Counted from the first letter of the stretch, positions 26,249 through 36,381 are shown. The stretch is DNA of 64,000 bases from Candidatus Anaeroferrophillus wilburensis (GCA_016934315.1 JAFGSY010000014.1:97071-161070), one strand, 5' to 3'. Program-made: numbers and translations. The notes: generated from the sequence alone by a model not told the origin.

Positions 26249-27361
26249 CTAGAGGATTTCCCGCAAAGCCTGGAGCAGGCGGTCAACATTCCCGGGCCTG
26301 GCAGTATGCCCCATCAGACCGATGCGCCAGATCTGGCCGGCCAGCGGTCCCAAGCCGGCACCGATCTCAATCTTATAATCAGTAAGCAGCCGACGGCGAA
26401 CAGCAGCTTCATCAACCCCGGCGGGAACTTTCACCGCATTGAGCATCGGCAGCCGACAGGATTCGGCCACCAGCATCTCCAGGCCCAGTGACTGCAGACC
26501 GGCCACCAGCCGGTGATGATTGTCCAGGTGACGACGGTAAACGGCTTCAGGACCTTCCTGGAGAATCAGATAGAGGGCCTGGTAGAGGCCGTAGAGCATA
26601 TTGATCGGTGCCGTATGATGGTATGCACGGCTGCTTCCCTGCCAGTAATTGACAATCAGGCTGAGGTCGAGATACCAGTTGGGAACCTTGCTTTTGCGGT
26701 TCATCAGGACGTCAACCGCACGCGGAGAAAAGGAGATGGGCGCCAGCCCCGGCGGGCAGGAGAGACACTTCTGGCTGCCGCTGTAGAGGGCGTCGATGCC
26801 CCAGGCATCCATGGGCACCTCCATACCACCCAGGCTGGTGACCGCGTCGACCAGGAAAAGGGTGTCACTGCCAGCCAGCAGTGCACCGATATCCCGCACC
26901 GGGTTGGCCACCCCGGTGGAGGTCTCGGCATGAACCACGGCCACCAGCTTATAGTCTTTGGCTTTGAGCTTTTGTTCTACCGCCGCCGGCACAACCGGCG
27001 TTCCCCAGTCGAATTCAAGCACGTCAACGGCAGCCCCCAGGCGGGTTGCCACTTCCTCCATCCGTACACCAAAAACGCCGTTTTTCAGGACCAGTACCGG
27101 ATCACCCGGTTCCGCCAGATTGACGAAAACACATTCCATTCCTGCCGACCCGGTACCGGAAAGAGGAATAGTAAGGGGGTTTTCGGTCTCCAGCAGGATT
27201 TGCAGCTGCGTCTTGATCGCATCCATAATTTTGATAAAATATGGGTCGAGATGGCCCAGGGTTTTTCTGCCAAGCGCCTCGTAGACCTCCTCGCTGACAC
27301 AGGAAGGCCCCGGTCCCATAAGCAGCACTTCTTCAATCCCAGCCAACAGATTCACCATCAC
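26249..27361 (-). CDS. Class-V aminotransferase, alanine-glyoxylate type
   Basis: 370 residues, PLP fold type I class V, resembling alanine/serine-glyoxylate aminotransferase: MGPGPSCVS near the start, VHAETSTGV, LVDAVTSLGG (PLP-Asp), and SGSQKCLSCPPGLAPISFS with the PLP lysine (about residue 195). Likely transaminates glyoxylate with alanine or serine to glycine. 56 bases upstream of the HOGA-like aldolase, so a glyoxylate module is plausible. Confidence 0.85.
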   Translation of the reverse strand: MMVNLLAGIEEVLLMGPGPSCVSEEVYEALGRKTLGHLDPYFIKIMDAIKTQLQILLETENPLTIPLSGTGSAGMECVFVNLAEPGDPVLVLKNGVFGVRMEEVATRLGAAVDVLEFDWGTPVVPAAVEQKLKAKDYKLVAVVHAETSTGVANPVRDIGALLAGSDTLFLVDAVTSLGGMEVPMDAWGIDALYSGSQKCLSCPPGLAPISFSPRAVDVLMNRKSKVPNWYLDLSLIVNYWQGSSRAYHHTAPINMLYGLYQALYLILQEGPEAVYRRHLDNHHRLVAGLQSLGLEMLVAESCRLPMLNAVKVPAGVDEAAVRRRLLTDYKIEIGAGLGPLAGQIWRIGLMGHTARPGNVDRLLQALREIL

Positions 27362-27480
27362 AAAACTCCTCCGGCAATCGCCATTTCAGATAATTCAACG
27401 CTGTGTTCTTTTTTAATCCCAAGTTGAAAGAATGTCAAATGCGATTGGCGGATCTTTTTCCCAGCCGGCAGGGGCGGTCA

Positions 27481-28959
27481 TTATTTGGTCCGGCCGACCG
27501 CCACCACATAGAGCAGCTTGAGCCGGTCGTCAAAACCAAGCAGCTCAATCGCTTCACGGTCATAGAAGGCGCCCACCGCACAGCAGCCAAGTCCCATGGA
27601 CGAGGCCCCCAGGTAGAGGCGCTGACCCATGCGCCCGGCCGCCACCAGGGCTTGCCGGTATCCCCGGAAGCCCGCAGCACTAACAATCTCATCCAGATCA
27701 GCAAAAAAGAGCAGATGAAGATCGGCGGCAGCCATCCATTGCTGATCGAGACAGGCGTGAGCCAGATGGCGGGAAAAGTTGCCGGCCGCCACCGGGACCA
27801 CCGCACCGGCACCAGGAGCAACACCATATAACCCCGGCTCAAAACCGGCTACGTTCCCCAAGACCACGGCGGTGGAAATCAGCGAAGGCCCTTTTTGTTC
27901 GCCATCATCAGCGGCCAGCATGCCGAGCAGGGCTGAAAGGTGCTCCGGCGGCAAAGGCTCCCGGACAACAAAGTTCCGTTTCGAACGCCGGTGGAGGAGC
28001 ACATCGGGATATGGACAGGCTGCAGGCTGAGATGGGGAGGGCAACGATTGCCACAAATCTTTTGCCAGCCCGCCAAAAGCCGAACGGTTTCCAGGCCGAC
28101 ATGCCGGCCTGGCAGGACCTGCTGCCGAGGCCTGATGGATGTCGAGGACTGCCTGACATGCCTTTTCCCTACCGGCAACCTGGCTGTACCGGGGCAGCGA
28201 TCCGGCCGATTCCAATGTTTCAGCATCAGCAGCGCATTCCGATGACACCGCAAGGGGAACCCGCACCATCACCAGGCACACTTCCCGCCGGGGATCAACC
28301 CCCAGCACCCCATTCACCCGGTCATCATTGAAGTCCGTCATCACCTCATACGACAAGGAAAAAGCTTTCAGCGCCAAAGACAGATTTTCCAGCAGATGGC
28401 CGCTGTCAAGCAAATGATAGCGGTAAGCCCGGTCGCGATATTTCCAGGAGCTGCGAAAAAAGATAGCGCTGACCAGAAATACCAACGCCGGCCGACCGTC
28501 CCGCTCATCCCCGGCCAACGCCGGCAGCGGATTACCGGATCTGATCAGGGCCAACGCGGGTTTTCTGATATCATAATGATAAAGCCCGGCCGCCAATCCG
28601 GCAATGCCGGGGCAGGCAACGTACAATTCGTTGGGATAGAGGGCGCCGGCTGATGCCACACTGCGAAACCAGATTTCACCTTGGGCATGCCTGGCCCGGG
28701 CAGTAAGCATCTCCGACAGCAGCAGGATGTTGCTCAGGGAGGACCTTGAAAGCACTGCCTCCTGGTCGGCATGCTGCCGTTGAAGCAGGTCGGTCAGGGA
28801 AACAGGACCAATATCCACTTCCGGGGGAAGGGGCACTACGTGCCTGCCGGAATAGTGTTTATAGACAGATGGTTCGTTATCCCAGTCCATGATATGGGGC
28901 TCCATCCGCATTCGATCATAACTGGACAGCTGGTGATAGGCAGCAACGGGATCAGGCAT
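27481..28959 (-). CDS. SagB/ThcOx family dehydrogenase
   Basis: 492 residues with two nitroreductase-like FMN domains in tandem, the SagB-type dehydrogenase family. The first domain has LSEMLTARARHAQGEIWFRSVASAG and YPNELYV (about residues 80-130), the second RRSKRNFVVREPLPPE onward. Such enzymes oxidise azolines in RiPP pathways, or are stand-alone in anaerobes. No RiPP precursor or YcaO cyclase is in the window, so its role here is open. Followed by AGT on the same strand at a 119-base gap. Confidence 0.85.
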   Translation of the reverse strand: MPDPVAAYHQLSSYDRMRMEPHIMDWDNEPSVYKHYSGRHVVPLPPEVDIGPVSLTDLLQRQHADQEAVLSRSSLSNILLLSEMLTARARHAQGEIWFRSVASAGALYPNELYVACPGIAGLAAGLYHYDIRKPALALIRSGNPLPALAGDERDGRPALVFLVSAIFFRSSWKYRDRAYRYHLLDSGHLLENLSLALKAFSLSYEVMTDFNDDRVNGVLGVDPRREVCLVMVRVPLAVSSECAADAETLESAGSLPRYSQVAGREKACQAVLDIHQASAAGPARPACRPGNRSAFGGLAKDLWQSLPSPSQPAACPYPDVLLHRRSKRNFVVREPLPPEHLSALLGMLAADDGEQKGPSLISTAVVLGNVAGFEPGLYGVAPGAGAVVPVAAGNFSRHLAHACLDQQWMAAADLHLLFFADLDEIVSAAGFRGYRQALVAAGRMGQRLYLGASSMGLGCCAVGAFYDREAIELLGFDDRLKLLYVVAVGRTK

Positions 28960-28977
28960 GGCATCTCCTCGGATCCA

Positions 28978-29895
28978 TCAATCATGGTTCATGGGCTTTT
29001 TCCGCATCCCCAGGCGGATGGCATACAAAATCATGGCAATGGTGGCCACGGTCGCCGGCAAAGCGGCCTGCTTGCCGTAGAGGATGAGCCCCAGGCCGGC
29101 AGCCGTGCCATAATTTTTCAGGGTTCCCAGCAGAACAACACTGACGGTTGTCGTTTCCGGCAGCCGGGCCATCCGGGCGCCCCGTTCAATGACCCAACCG
29201 AAGCCGAAGGTGGTCAGCAGGGCGATGGAGGCAATGGGCAGCAGAGTGAACGGCTGCTGGAAAAATATCGACCGGTTGAGACCCACGATGGTATAGACCA
29301 CCAGGAAGAAGCACCAGTTGATCAGGTCGCCGCGGTAGCGCTGCAGAGCGACGGCCATCCTGGTGCGCAAAAGCAGCCGGGAACCCACCAGGGGCAGCAG
29401 GATGAGTTCAACCATGACCAGCAGCAATCTTCCCGGATGGATAAAACTGGTTCCGAGAAAGGCAACCGCGATGGCCGGGGTGAGCAGCAGGCCGCTCAGG
29501 TATCCACCGATCGTTGCCAGCATGGTGAACGTGAGATTGCCGCCAAGCATGACGGTAAAAGGAATGACCGCCACCGCCGGCGGTACAGCCGCCAGCAGGA
29601 CAAAGCCGGCCCATATCTCCCGATCACTGATCAGCAGATGGTTCAACAGCAGGATACCGCCGCCGAGCACCAGATAATTCATCAGGACGCCGACAACCAT
29701 GGGCTGCAGCATCTGCCGGGGAGAGCGAAAAACCTCACTGGAAACCCCCAGGCTGGAAAGGGTCATGACCACCCCCAGGACAGGTAGCACCAGGGTCTTG
29801 GTATACTCCGCCCCACGGCCGGCCAGCAGACCGGCAACCAGAGCAAAAAGGAGAATAAAATTCTGGTTGTGCAGGAGGGTTACAAACCGGCGCAC
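28978..29895 (-). CDS. BASS-type multi-pass membrane transporter
   Basis: 305 residues with about ten hydrophobic segments. Resembles the bile acid:sodium symporter (BASS) superfamily, with the GVVMTLSSLGVS segment early and a conserved AAVPPAVAVIPFT crossover region. Substrate unknown. SagB follows 18 bases downstream and the DUF4079 gene is four bases upstream; likely one operon. Confidence 0.75.
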   Translation of the reverse strand: MRRFVTLLHNQNFILLFALVAGLLAGRGAEYTKTLVLPVLGVVMTLSSLGVSSEVFRSPRQMLQPMVVGVLMNYLVLGGGILLLNHLLISDREIWAGFVLLAAVPPAVAVIPFTVMLGGNLTFTMLATIGGYLSGLLLTPAIAVAFLGTSFIHPGRLLLVMVELILLPLVGSRLLLRTRMAVALQRYRGDLINWCFFLVVYTIVGLNRSIFFQQPFTLLPIASIALLTTFGFGWVIERGARMARLPETTTVSVVLLGTLKNYGTAAGLGLILYGKQAALPATVATIAMILYAIRLGMRKKPMNHD

Positions 29896-29899
29896 GGGA

Positions 29900-30328
29900 T
29901 CATCTCCCTAAAATATAGCGCATGCAGACGATCCCACCCTCAAAAATCTGGCTGCAGGCCAGCATAACCAGGAGCAGGTTGTTGATCCCGTGAACCAGAG
30001 CCAGTCGGGGATGCCGTTTTTTGTGCCTGTCCATATACCAGCCGGTGGCATAACCGATAAGCATCAAAGGAAGCATCAGCACGGCATTGCGGGCATGATC
30101 GCCGGTAATAAAAAAAGCATGCCAGGTGTAGTGGACCATGAGAAAACCACCGATCATCCCCAACAGCCAGAGACAGATCACCACCTTCCCCAGGAGGACA
30201 TGCCGCTGCCAGGCAAACGGCCGGCGGCGCTTCAGATGCTGGGCCTGAAAGCGTTGAAATCCAAGATAGAGCACGTACAAGGACAAGAAAATAGTCGGCA
30301 CCTGCATTGCCGGATGAAACCAGAGCAT
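29900..30328 (-). CDS. DUF4079-like membrane protein
   Basis: 142 residues, four hydrophobic segments with several histidines (WFHPAMQ, RHVLLGK, HYTWHAFF, LALVHGINN) in positions that could bind heme, as suggested for DUF4079/cytochrome-b561-like proteins. The gene ends five bases before the BASS-type transporter start. Role unknown; an electron-transfer or quinone role is inference. Confidence 0.65.
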   Translation of the reverse strand: MLWFHPAMQVPTIFLSLYVLYLGFQRFQAQHLKRRRPFAWQRHVLLGKVVICLWLLGMIGGFLMVHYTWHAFFITGDHARNAVLMLPLMLIGYATGWYMDRHKKRHPRLALVHGINNLLLVMLACSQIFEGGIVCMRYILGR

Positions 30329-30373
30329 GTTGGGATTTCCTCCTATGAGATGCGGACCAGCCTGCCGTAGAGG

Positions 30374-31195
30374 TTACGCCTTGATTGCCAGCAGCCGCTG
30401 GGCGGTTTTTTCGCCGAGAAAAACCAGCGATTCAATATCCAGGTAGCACAGGACCGTAGCATCAAAAAGAATCTTCACCTTGGCCGGAAAGCCATCATCC
30501 CGGTCTTCATCCCAGAAATAGAGCAGAAAAGGTACCCTGGGCAGGGGGTAGAACACGGCATGAAACTCGGCATTGGTATCCATGGGCGGCGATACGGCGC
30601 CCAGGTGGCCCAGGGCTTGTTTCAACGCCGGCAGGCGGCCGCCAAAGCCGGCGGCAATTTTTTCTTCACAACCCTCGCCAAAACCTTTCTGCTTCGCCAA
30701 GGCTCCCGGCAGTTCCCCCATGGCCACCCAGTTTCCCTTGAGCGGCTCCCGACATGCCCCGGCAATGTAATTATACAGCAACACATGCTCCCAGACATCC
30801 TCCTGCGGACCGTCCACGGGGACAACTTCGTCCAGGGTGACTTCATAGCGGCGCTGCAGCAGGTTGATGACCAGGCCCGGCCGGCCGTCGCGTTCTCCAT
30901 ACTCAGCCCCCAGAAACGGGGCCAACTCCTCAAGGTCATAGTCCTGAATTTTACTGATCACATGTTTTCTGGCACTGACAAAATGTCCCGGGAAAGCGGT
31001 TATCCCGCCTTCCTCCTGGGCTTTGAGAATTGCCTCCACCCGGGCCAGTTTTTCCGCTTCAAAGTGGCAGCATTTGGAGGGTTTTTCCCCTTCACGCAAG
31101 ACATGGGTGGCAAACGCCATGCAGGTGGAGTAGCCGCAGGCGCCGCAATTGGTCCGCGGCAGCATTTTCAATAATTCAAGAATCTGTAAAGCCAT
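30374..31195 (-). CDS. Fe-S and DUF3786 protein
   Basis: 273 residues. The N-terminus carries CGACGYSTC...C (about residues 17-43), a 4Fe-4S motif as in CO-dehydrogenase-type Fe-S domains. The rest is DUF3786 (YHHVLLYNYIAG-like region, FYPLPRVPFLLYFWDEDRD). Common in anaerobic Deltaproteobacteria and Firmicutes, usually near corrinoid or methyl-transfer genes; no established function. Ends just before the copper ATPase (12-base gap), so co-transcribed with it. Confidence 0.8.
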   Translation of the reverse strand: MALQILELLKMLPRTNCGACGYSTCMAFATHVLREGEKPSKCCHFEAEKLARVEAILKAQEEGGITAFPGHFVSARKHVISKIQDYDLEELAPFLGAEYGERDGRPGLVINLLQRRYEVTLDEVVPVDGPQEDVWEHVLLYNYIAGACREPLKGNWVAMGELPGALAKQKGFGEGCEEKIAAGFGGRLPALKQALGHLGAVSPPMDTNAEFHAVFYPLPRVPFLLYFWDEDRDDGFPAKVKILFDATVLCYLDIESLVFLGEKTAQRLLAIKA

Positions 31196-31207
31196 GTTGG
31201 TTGCCTC

Positions 31208-33445
31208 TCAAAAATGCTGGTGCCGCAGGCGCAGGGAGTTGCTGACCACCGACACTGAACTCAGGGCCATGGCCGCCGCCGCGAACATGGGGTTCAACAG
31301 AATGCCAAACAGAGGATAGAGAACGCCGGCTGCCAGGGGAATGCCGACACTGTTGTAAAAAAAAGCCCAGAAGAGATTCTGGCGGATAACCTTCATGGTC
31401 GCCTTGGACAAACGGATGGCCCGGACGACACTCTGGAGATTATCGCCCACCAGGGTAATATCGCTGGCCTCCACTGCCACATCACTGCCGGCACCGATGG
31501 CAATACCGATATCGGCTGCCGCCAGGGCCGGAGCGTCATTAATCCCGTCGCCCACCATGGCAACCACCTGTCCTGAATCCTGGAGTCTTTTGATTGCCCC
31601 TGATTTGTCACCAGGCAGGACCTGGGCCAGAATGTCGTCAATACCCAGCGCCTTGCCCACCGCCTCGGCCGTCTGCTGCTGGTCGCCGGTAAGCATGAGT
31701 ACCCGAAGGCCCATGGTTTTGAGTTCTGCGATGGCCGGCAGGGCTGCATCCCGGGGCAGATCAGCCAAGGCAAGAAAACCTGAAAGCCGACCCTGACGGG
31801 CAACGAATACACAGCTGTGACCCTCTGTAGCCAGGAAATCCGCCCGCTGGATCAGCTCATCAGGGATGGTAATGTTTTCTCCGGACAAAAACCGTTCATT
31901 GCCCAGCAAGACCTCGTGCCCGGCCAGTTTGCCTTTAACTCCCAGCCCCGGGATCGCCATAAAACCATCAACCTCTGGCAGCTCCAGCTGTTTTTTCTTG
32001 CCTTCGGCGATAATCGCTGCAGCCAGGGGATGTTCTGAGGCGTGCTCCAGGGCCGCCGCCTGGGTGAGAAGGTCATCGGCACTGCTGCCCGCCGCAGGAT
32101 AGATCCCCGCCACCCGCAGCTTGCCGGCGGTCAAGGTACCGGTCTTATCAAAGACTACCACTGTCAGCCGGTGGACCTTTTCCAGAACTTCGCCGCCTTT
32201 CAACAAAATGCCTTGCTCGGCACCAAGTCCGGTCCCCACCATGACTGCCGTCGGGGTCGCCAGGCCCATGGCACAGGGACAGGCAATGATCAGCACCGAA
32301 ACGGCATTGAGCAGGGCACGGCCAAACAGCGGCTCGGGAACCAGAAAGTTCCAGACCGCAAAGGTCAGCAGGGCAATCACCAGCACCACCGGAACAAAGA
32401 CCGCCGCCACCCGGTCGGCAAAACGCTGGATGGGCGCCTTCGATCCCTGGGCCTCCTCCACCAGCCGGATAATCTGGGCCAGCATCGTCTCCCGACCAAG
32501 GGAGGTCACCAAAAAGGTGAAGCTGCCCAGCTGGTTCATGGTGCCGGCGAACACCTGGCTGCCGACGGTTTTGCTCACCGGCAGGCTTTCACCGGTAAGC
32601 AGGGATTCATCCACCGCCGAGGCGCCGGAAACCACCTCACCATCCACAGGAACCTTCTCCCCGGGACGCACCTGGACCACATCCCCCGCCTCCAGCTGGT
32701 CAACCGGCAGCACCAGCGGCTCGCCATCCCGGACAACCCGGGCGGTCAGAGGTCTCAGGTCCAAAAGCTTTTTAACCGCCTGGGACGTTTTACCACGGGC
32801 CCGGGCTTCCAGCAGGCGGCCCAGGAGAACCAGGGTAACGATCATCGCCGCGCCGTCAAAATAAACCTGAACCCGAAGGCCGGCACCGGCAAACATCACC
32901 GGGAAAAATGTCGCCAGCAGGGAATAGCCATAGGCGGCCAGCGCACCGATGGCCACCAGGGTGTTCATGTCGGCGGTTTTCTGCTGGAGGGCTTTCCAGG
33001 CCCCCGCCAGGAAACGGCTGCCAACCCAGAAAACAACCACAAAGGTCAGCCCGCCGAGGACCAGCAGCACCAGCCGGCGGGGAAGGTCCCGCAGCCAGGG
33101 AAACCAGGACTGCATGGAACCGGCAAAGATGACCAGCGTCAGGCCGGCACCGGCCACCACCTTGCGCTGCAGATCACGCAGGTCCTCCTGCCGGGCGACT
33201 GCCAAAGGATCATTGGAGCCGGCCTCGGCATCCACTTCTCCCAGGTAGTCATAACCGGCATTGGTGACTGTCTCACCTACCACCCGCAAATCAATGGCCG
33301 CACCCGGTCGGGCAACCAGTGACGCATGACCGGTTGCAAGATTCACCCGGGCTTCGGCCACTCCTGGAACTTTCTGCAATGCCAGCTCCACCCGCCTGAC
33401 GCAGGCGGCACAGGTCATCCCGCCGACAGCAATAATTTCAGCCAA
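31208..33445 (-). CDS. copA: Copper-exporting P1B-type ATPase
   Basis: About 745 residues if started at the TTG at 33445. An HMA domain ([13 protein letters not shown]) comes first, then eight predicted membrane segments, the ion-channel CPC ([14 protein letters not shown], about residue 385), phosphorylation DKTGTLT (about 430), and [20 protein letters not shown] (about 630). Exports Cu(I) across the inner membrane. TTG overlaps the stop of the CopZ-like gene (TTGGCTGA), implying coupling; the longer in-frame ATG at 33538 lies inside the CopZ-like gene and adds non-homologous sequence. Confidence 0.9.
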   Translation of the reverse strand: MAEIIAVGGMTCAACVRRVELALQKVPGVAEARVNLATGHASLVARPGAAIDLRVVGETVTNAGYDYLGEVDAEAGSNDPLAVARQEDLRDLQRKVVAGAGLTLVIFAGSMQSWFPWLRDLPRRLVLLVLGGLTFVVVFWVGSRFLAGAWKALQQKTADMNTLVAIGALAAYGYSLLATFFPVMFAGAGLRVQVYFDGAAMIVTLVLLGRLLEARARGKTSQAVKKLLDLRPLTARVVRDGEPLVLPVDQLEAGDVVQVRPGEKVPVDGEVVSGASAVDESLLTGESLPVSKTVGSQVFAGTMNQLGSFTFLVTSLGRETMLAQIIRLVEEAQGSKAPIQRFADRVAAVFVPVVLVIALLTFAVWNFLVPEPLFGRALLNAVSVLIIACPCAMGLATPTAVMVGTGLGAEQGILLKGGEVLEKVHRLTVVVFDKTGTLTAGKLRVAGIYPAAGSSADDLLTQAAALEHASEHPLAAAIIAEGKKKQLELPEVDGFMAIPGLGVKGKLAGHEVLLGNERFLSGENITIPDELIQRADFLATEGHSCVFVARQGRLSGFLALADLPRDAALPAIAELKTMGLRVLMLTGDQQQTAEAVGKALGIDDILAQVLPGDKSGAIKRLQDSGQVVAMVGDGINDAPALAAADIGIAIGAGSDVAVEASDITLVGDNLQSVVRAIRLSKATMKVIRQNLFWAFFYNSVGIPLAAGVLYPLFGILLNPMFAAAAMALSSVSVVSNSLRLRHQHF

Positions 33446-33635
33446 GGGAATACCCTGCCGCGGCCAGTTTTTCAGCCAGAAGCTGGCGGTCCACCGGTTC
33501 GGTCTCCATAAAACTGACGTCCCCGGTCTCAAGGTCAACCGTAATCTCGCTGACCCCAGGGAAACCGCTCAGAATTTCACCCACCGCCCGAACACAGTGC
33601 TGACAGGACATCCCGTTGACATTAATGGTTGTCAT
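33438..33635 (-). CDS. copZ: CopZ-like copper chaperone
   Basis: 65 residues, a single HMA domain with GMSCQHC (metal-binding Cys residues 12 and 15) and the family pattern of alternating charged strands. Delivers Cu(I) to CopA, whose start codon overlaps this gene's stop. ATG 33635 has GGAGGAG nine bases before it; the in-frame start at 33650 has none. Confidence 0.9.
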   Translation of the reverse strand: MTTINVNGMSCQHCVRAVGEILSGFPGVSEITVDLETGDVSFMETEPVDRQLLAEKLAAAGYSLG

Positions 33636-33685
33636 TTTCGCTCCTCCCACACCAGTTGAAACACGATGGACTTATTAACTCACAT

Positions 33686-33757
33686 GGCCATTATGTGGCC
33701 TGGCATCCGGATGTTGGTTCTTAGCGGTTTTGGGCGGGAACCAATACCCGGATGCCA
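33686..33757. repeat. Pair of hairpins upstream of copZ
   Basis: A perfect GGCCA-TTATG-TGGCC hairpin (33686-33700) abuts a long inverted repeat of 20-base arms with two mismatches (33701-33720 and 33738-33757) around a 17-base loop. It lies between the DUF255 gene end and the copZ start. No poly-U follows on the minus strand, so it is not a classic terminator. Could be a regulatory or repeat element. Confidence 0.65.
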
Positions 33758-33831
33758 TGAGTCGGAAATCATGCTGCTCAACACAAAAAAAATCCTGTAA
33801 TTACAGAAGGATGATACTTGTCATCGGGAAA

Positions 33832-35901
33832 CTACAGATCACTCTTTTCGAGCATCTGCCGCAACTCCTCGGCATCAGTGATCGCCGCCCGGCAGGCAAA
33901 CTGTTCACACACGTAGGCTTTTGCCTGCCCACCACCATCCTCCAGGGAGGCCACAAAGGGAATCAAGGTCGCCAGCGCCTCCCGCTTTGCCCCCGTCGGA
34001 GCAAACAGGACAACCGTATCGGGCAGAAACAGCCGCCGGGCGACCGCCAGCAGTTTCTGGGTAGCGGGATCATCTTCCGCCCCGGCAATCACCAGCTCGC
34101 GGGTGGGTCCGAGGAGGAAGTCCAGGGCGCCAAGGAGATGGGTAAAAACCTCCGGCTGCGCACCGGCCACCGTCAAACTGGTTTTCACCGCCTTTTCCCC
34201 CTGGGCTTCCAGCTCCGGATTACCGGTCAGGCGGCCCAGGTAGAGCAGGATGAACGCGGCCACCGAATTGCCGGCCGGAATGGCACCATCCACCTGTTCC
34301 GTTGGCCGGACAATCAGCTGCTCTCCGTCTGTGCCGGTAAAGAAAAACTGCTCGGCATCATCATCCCAGAAAAGATCATTCATTTTCCCGGTCAGCTTCA
34401 GAGCCTCCTCAAGCCAGGAAGTCTCGAACGTGGTAGTGAACAACTCAATAAATCCCCAGATCAGGAACGCATAATCATCCAGATAAGCGGGATATTCCGC
34501 CTCACCCTGGCGGAAGCGGCGCCATAAACCGCCATCCGGCCGTTTCAGGGAGGTCAGGACAAAATCGGCAGCCCGGCGGGCCAAATGGATGAAATCCGGC
34601 CGGTCGAAGACGCGGGCGGATTTGGCCAGCGCCGCAATCATCAGGCCGTTCCAGGAGGTGATGATTTTATCATCTTTAAAAGGATGAACCCGCTGGTCAC
34701 GCGCCTGGTACAATGTTGCCCGGGCAGCCTCCAGGCTGGCCTTGACCTCACCTGCCGGCAGCTTTTCGGCCGCGGCAAAAGCACCCAGAGATACCCTCAG
34801 ATGGGGGATGCTGGTCTCCCCCTCAAAGGTGCCCTCCTCGGTGATATTAAAGTATCGGCAGACCAGATCACCCGTTTTCTCCCCCAGGATTTCCTTGATC
34901 TCCCGGGGTTTCCAGACATAAAAAAGCCCCTCTTCCCCTTCGCTGTCAGCGTCTTCAGCCGCATAAAAACCCCCATCTGGAGCGGTCATCATCCTCTCCA
35001 GATAGGCAGCGATCTCATCCACAACCCGGGCATAAAGCTCATTGCCGGTTACCTGGTAGGTCTCCGTATAGGCGGCAACCAGCATTGCCTGGTCATAGAG
35101 CATCTTTTCAAAGTGGGGCACCAACCATTTTTCATCCACTGAATAGCGATGAAAACCAAAACCGAACTGATCAAACAGACCGCCGAAACGCATTCCTTCG
35201 AGGGATTTTTCGACCATTTTCAATGCCTGCCGGTCGCCGCTGCGGTGGAACCAGCGGAGCAGAAAGGTCAGATTATGGGGGGTAGGGAATTTAGGCGCAA
35301 AACCGAATCCCCCATGCCGCTGGTCATAGGTTTCCCGCAGATTGGCGTAGGCCTTTGCCATGAGCCGACGGTCATTCGCCACCTCCCGCCCCACCCGACG
35401 CACCGGGTCCTGCAGCAGGCGCGTCAGTTCATCACCGGTCTGCACTACTTTTTCCCGCTCCTCCTGCCAGAGCCGGGCAAGATAATGGAGCAGTTCGACA
35501 AATCCCGGCATCCCCGTCCGGTTGCGTTTGGGAAAGTAGGTGCCGGCAAAAAACGGTCTGCCTTCCGGGGTCATGAAGACCGACAGGGGCCAGCCGCCCC
35601 GGCCGGTAAGCGCCTGGCAGGCGATCATGTAGATCTGGTCAATATCCGGCCGCTCCTCCCGATCAACCTTGATGGCTATAAACCAGCGGTTTAGCAGCTC
35701 GGCAACTTCCTGGTCCACAAATGATTCGTGGGCCATGACATGGCACCAGTGGCAGGTGGAATAGCCAACCGAAAGGAAAATCGGCTTTTCCGCCTTTCTG
35801 GCCTTCTCCAGGGCCTCATCACCCCACGGATACCAGTGAACCGGATTATCGGCATGCTGCAGCAGATAGGGACTTTTCTCATTGATCAGATGATTGGGCA
35901 T
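33832..35901 (-). CDS. DUF255 thioredoxin-domain protein (YyaL/SPATA20 type)
   Basis: 689 residues. Starts [23 protein letters not shown], the hallmark of the family, followed by STCHWCH (thioredoxin-like CxxC, residues about 48-54) and later [17 protein letters not shown]. The remainder is an (alpha/alpha)6 glycoside-hydrolase-like fold. Widespread but uncharacterised; redox or mannosyl-hydrolase function has been guessed. The gene follows the selenoprotein gene on the same strand across a gap that holds repeat copy B. Confidence 0.92.
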   Translation of the reverse strand: MPNHLINEKSPYLLQHADNPVHWYPWGDEALEKARKAEKPIFLSVGYSTCHWCHVMAHESFVDQEVAELLNRWFIAIKVDREERPDIDQIYMIACQALTGRGGWPLSVFMTPEGRPFFAGTYFPKRNRTGMPGFVELLHYLARLWQEEREKVVQTGDELTRLLQDPVRRVGREVANDRRLMAKAYANLRETYDQRHGGFGFAPKFPTPHNLTFLLRWFHRSGDRQALKMVEKSLEGMRFGGLFDQFGFGFHRYSVDEKWLVPHFEKMLYDQAMLVAAYTETYQVTGNELYARVVDEIAAYLERMMTAPDGGFYAAEDADSEGEEGLFYVWKPREIKEILGEKTGDLVCRYFNITEEGTFEGETSIPHLRVSLGAFAAAEKLPAGEVKASLEAARATLYQARDQRVHPFKDDKIITSWNGLMIAALAKSARVFDRPDFIHLARRAADFVLTSLKRPDGGLWRRFRQGEAEYPAYLDDYAFLIWGFIELFTTTFETSWLEEALKLTGKMNDLFWDDDAEQFFFTGTDGEQLIVRPTEQVDGAIPAGNSVAAFILLYLGRLTGNPELEAQGEKAVKTSLTVAGAQPEVFTHLLGALDFLLGPTRELVIAGAEDDPATQKLLAVARRLFLPDTVVLFAPTGAKREALATLIPFVASLEDGGGQAKAYVCEQFACRAAITDAEELRQMLEKSDL

Positions 35902-35983
35902 ACAACCCTCGCTTTACAAATATTCTCAGGTGATGAAAAAAGAGAAGGCCTGGAACGTTACGGGAAGCAATCACTCTTGGTGC

Positions 35984-36132
35984 ATTCGCAACAACCGCAA
36001 ACGCCTCGAAAAGCGGATGGCACCGTAACAGCTCCACATTCAAGGCGCGCAAAGCCTGAAGAATCCGACGGCCATAAAAGGACAACCCAGTGGCGCAGGA
36101 TACAGCGCAACAAGGAAGATGGAGCTGCTATG
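35984..36132. repeat. Intergenic repeat copy B
   Basis: About 150 bases with the same order of blocks as 21987-22137. It has an inverted pair CAGCTCCA and TGGAGCTG near its ends, seen less clearly in copy A. Located downstream of the selenoprotein glutaredoxin and upstream of the DUF255 gene. Confidence 0.45.
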
Positions 36133-36138
36133 AAACCA

Positions 36139-36381
36139 TCAGTCTTGCGCCGACAGTAAGGCGCTGATCTCCCGGGGATCGAAGCCAACCCGATGTTCAC
36201 TGCCCACGACGATGACCGGCACCATCCGTTTGCCGGAAATGGCAACCATCTCCTCCAGTGCCTCCTTATCTTTGCCAACGTCGAATTCCATAAAAGCCAC
36301 CCCCTGTTGCGAAAGAAACTCTTTCGCTGTCTTACAGTGGGGTCAGGTTGCCAATGAAAATATCTTCACGTCCTTAGCCAT
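36139..36381 (-). CDS. Selenocysteine-containing glutaredoxin-like protein
   Basis: 80 residues when the TGA at 36343-36345 (codon 13) is read as selenocysteine: MAKDVKIFSLATUPHCKTAK. The U-P-H-C replaces the usual C-P-x-C redox motif exactly, and the rest fits a glutaredoxin fold (VAFMEFDVGKDKEALEEMV, cis-Pro in RMVPVIVVG, final helix EISALLSAQ). AAAGGAT precedes ATG 36381. The mRNA after UGA folds into a hairpin with GCGAAAG-AGUUU-CUUUCGC on top. Between a rubredoxin-like gene (31-base gap) and the DUF255 thioredoxin-like gene. It is invisible to ordinary gene callers because of the in-frame TGA. Function inferred as a thiol/selenol redox protein. Confidence 0.88.
36301..36342 (-). promoter_or_regulatory. 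Bacterial SECIS-like element
   Basis: Directly 3' of the UGA: outer stem CCCC and CUGU pairing with ACAG and GGGG (one bulged A), an internal loop, then a 7-bp stem GCGAAAG/CUUUCGC with apical loop AGUUU. The loop begins 22 bases after UGA and has G at its second position, meeting the known bacterial SECIS spacing and loop rules. Confidence 0.8.

Noticed and set aside
32042..33322. 426-codon + strand ORF opposite copA
   Set aside because: Shadow; composition typical of antisense reading (His, Gln, Arg-rich).
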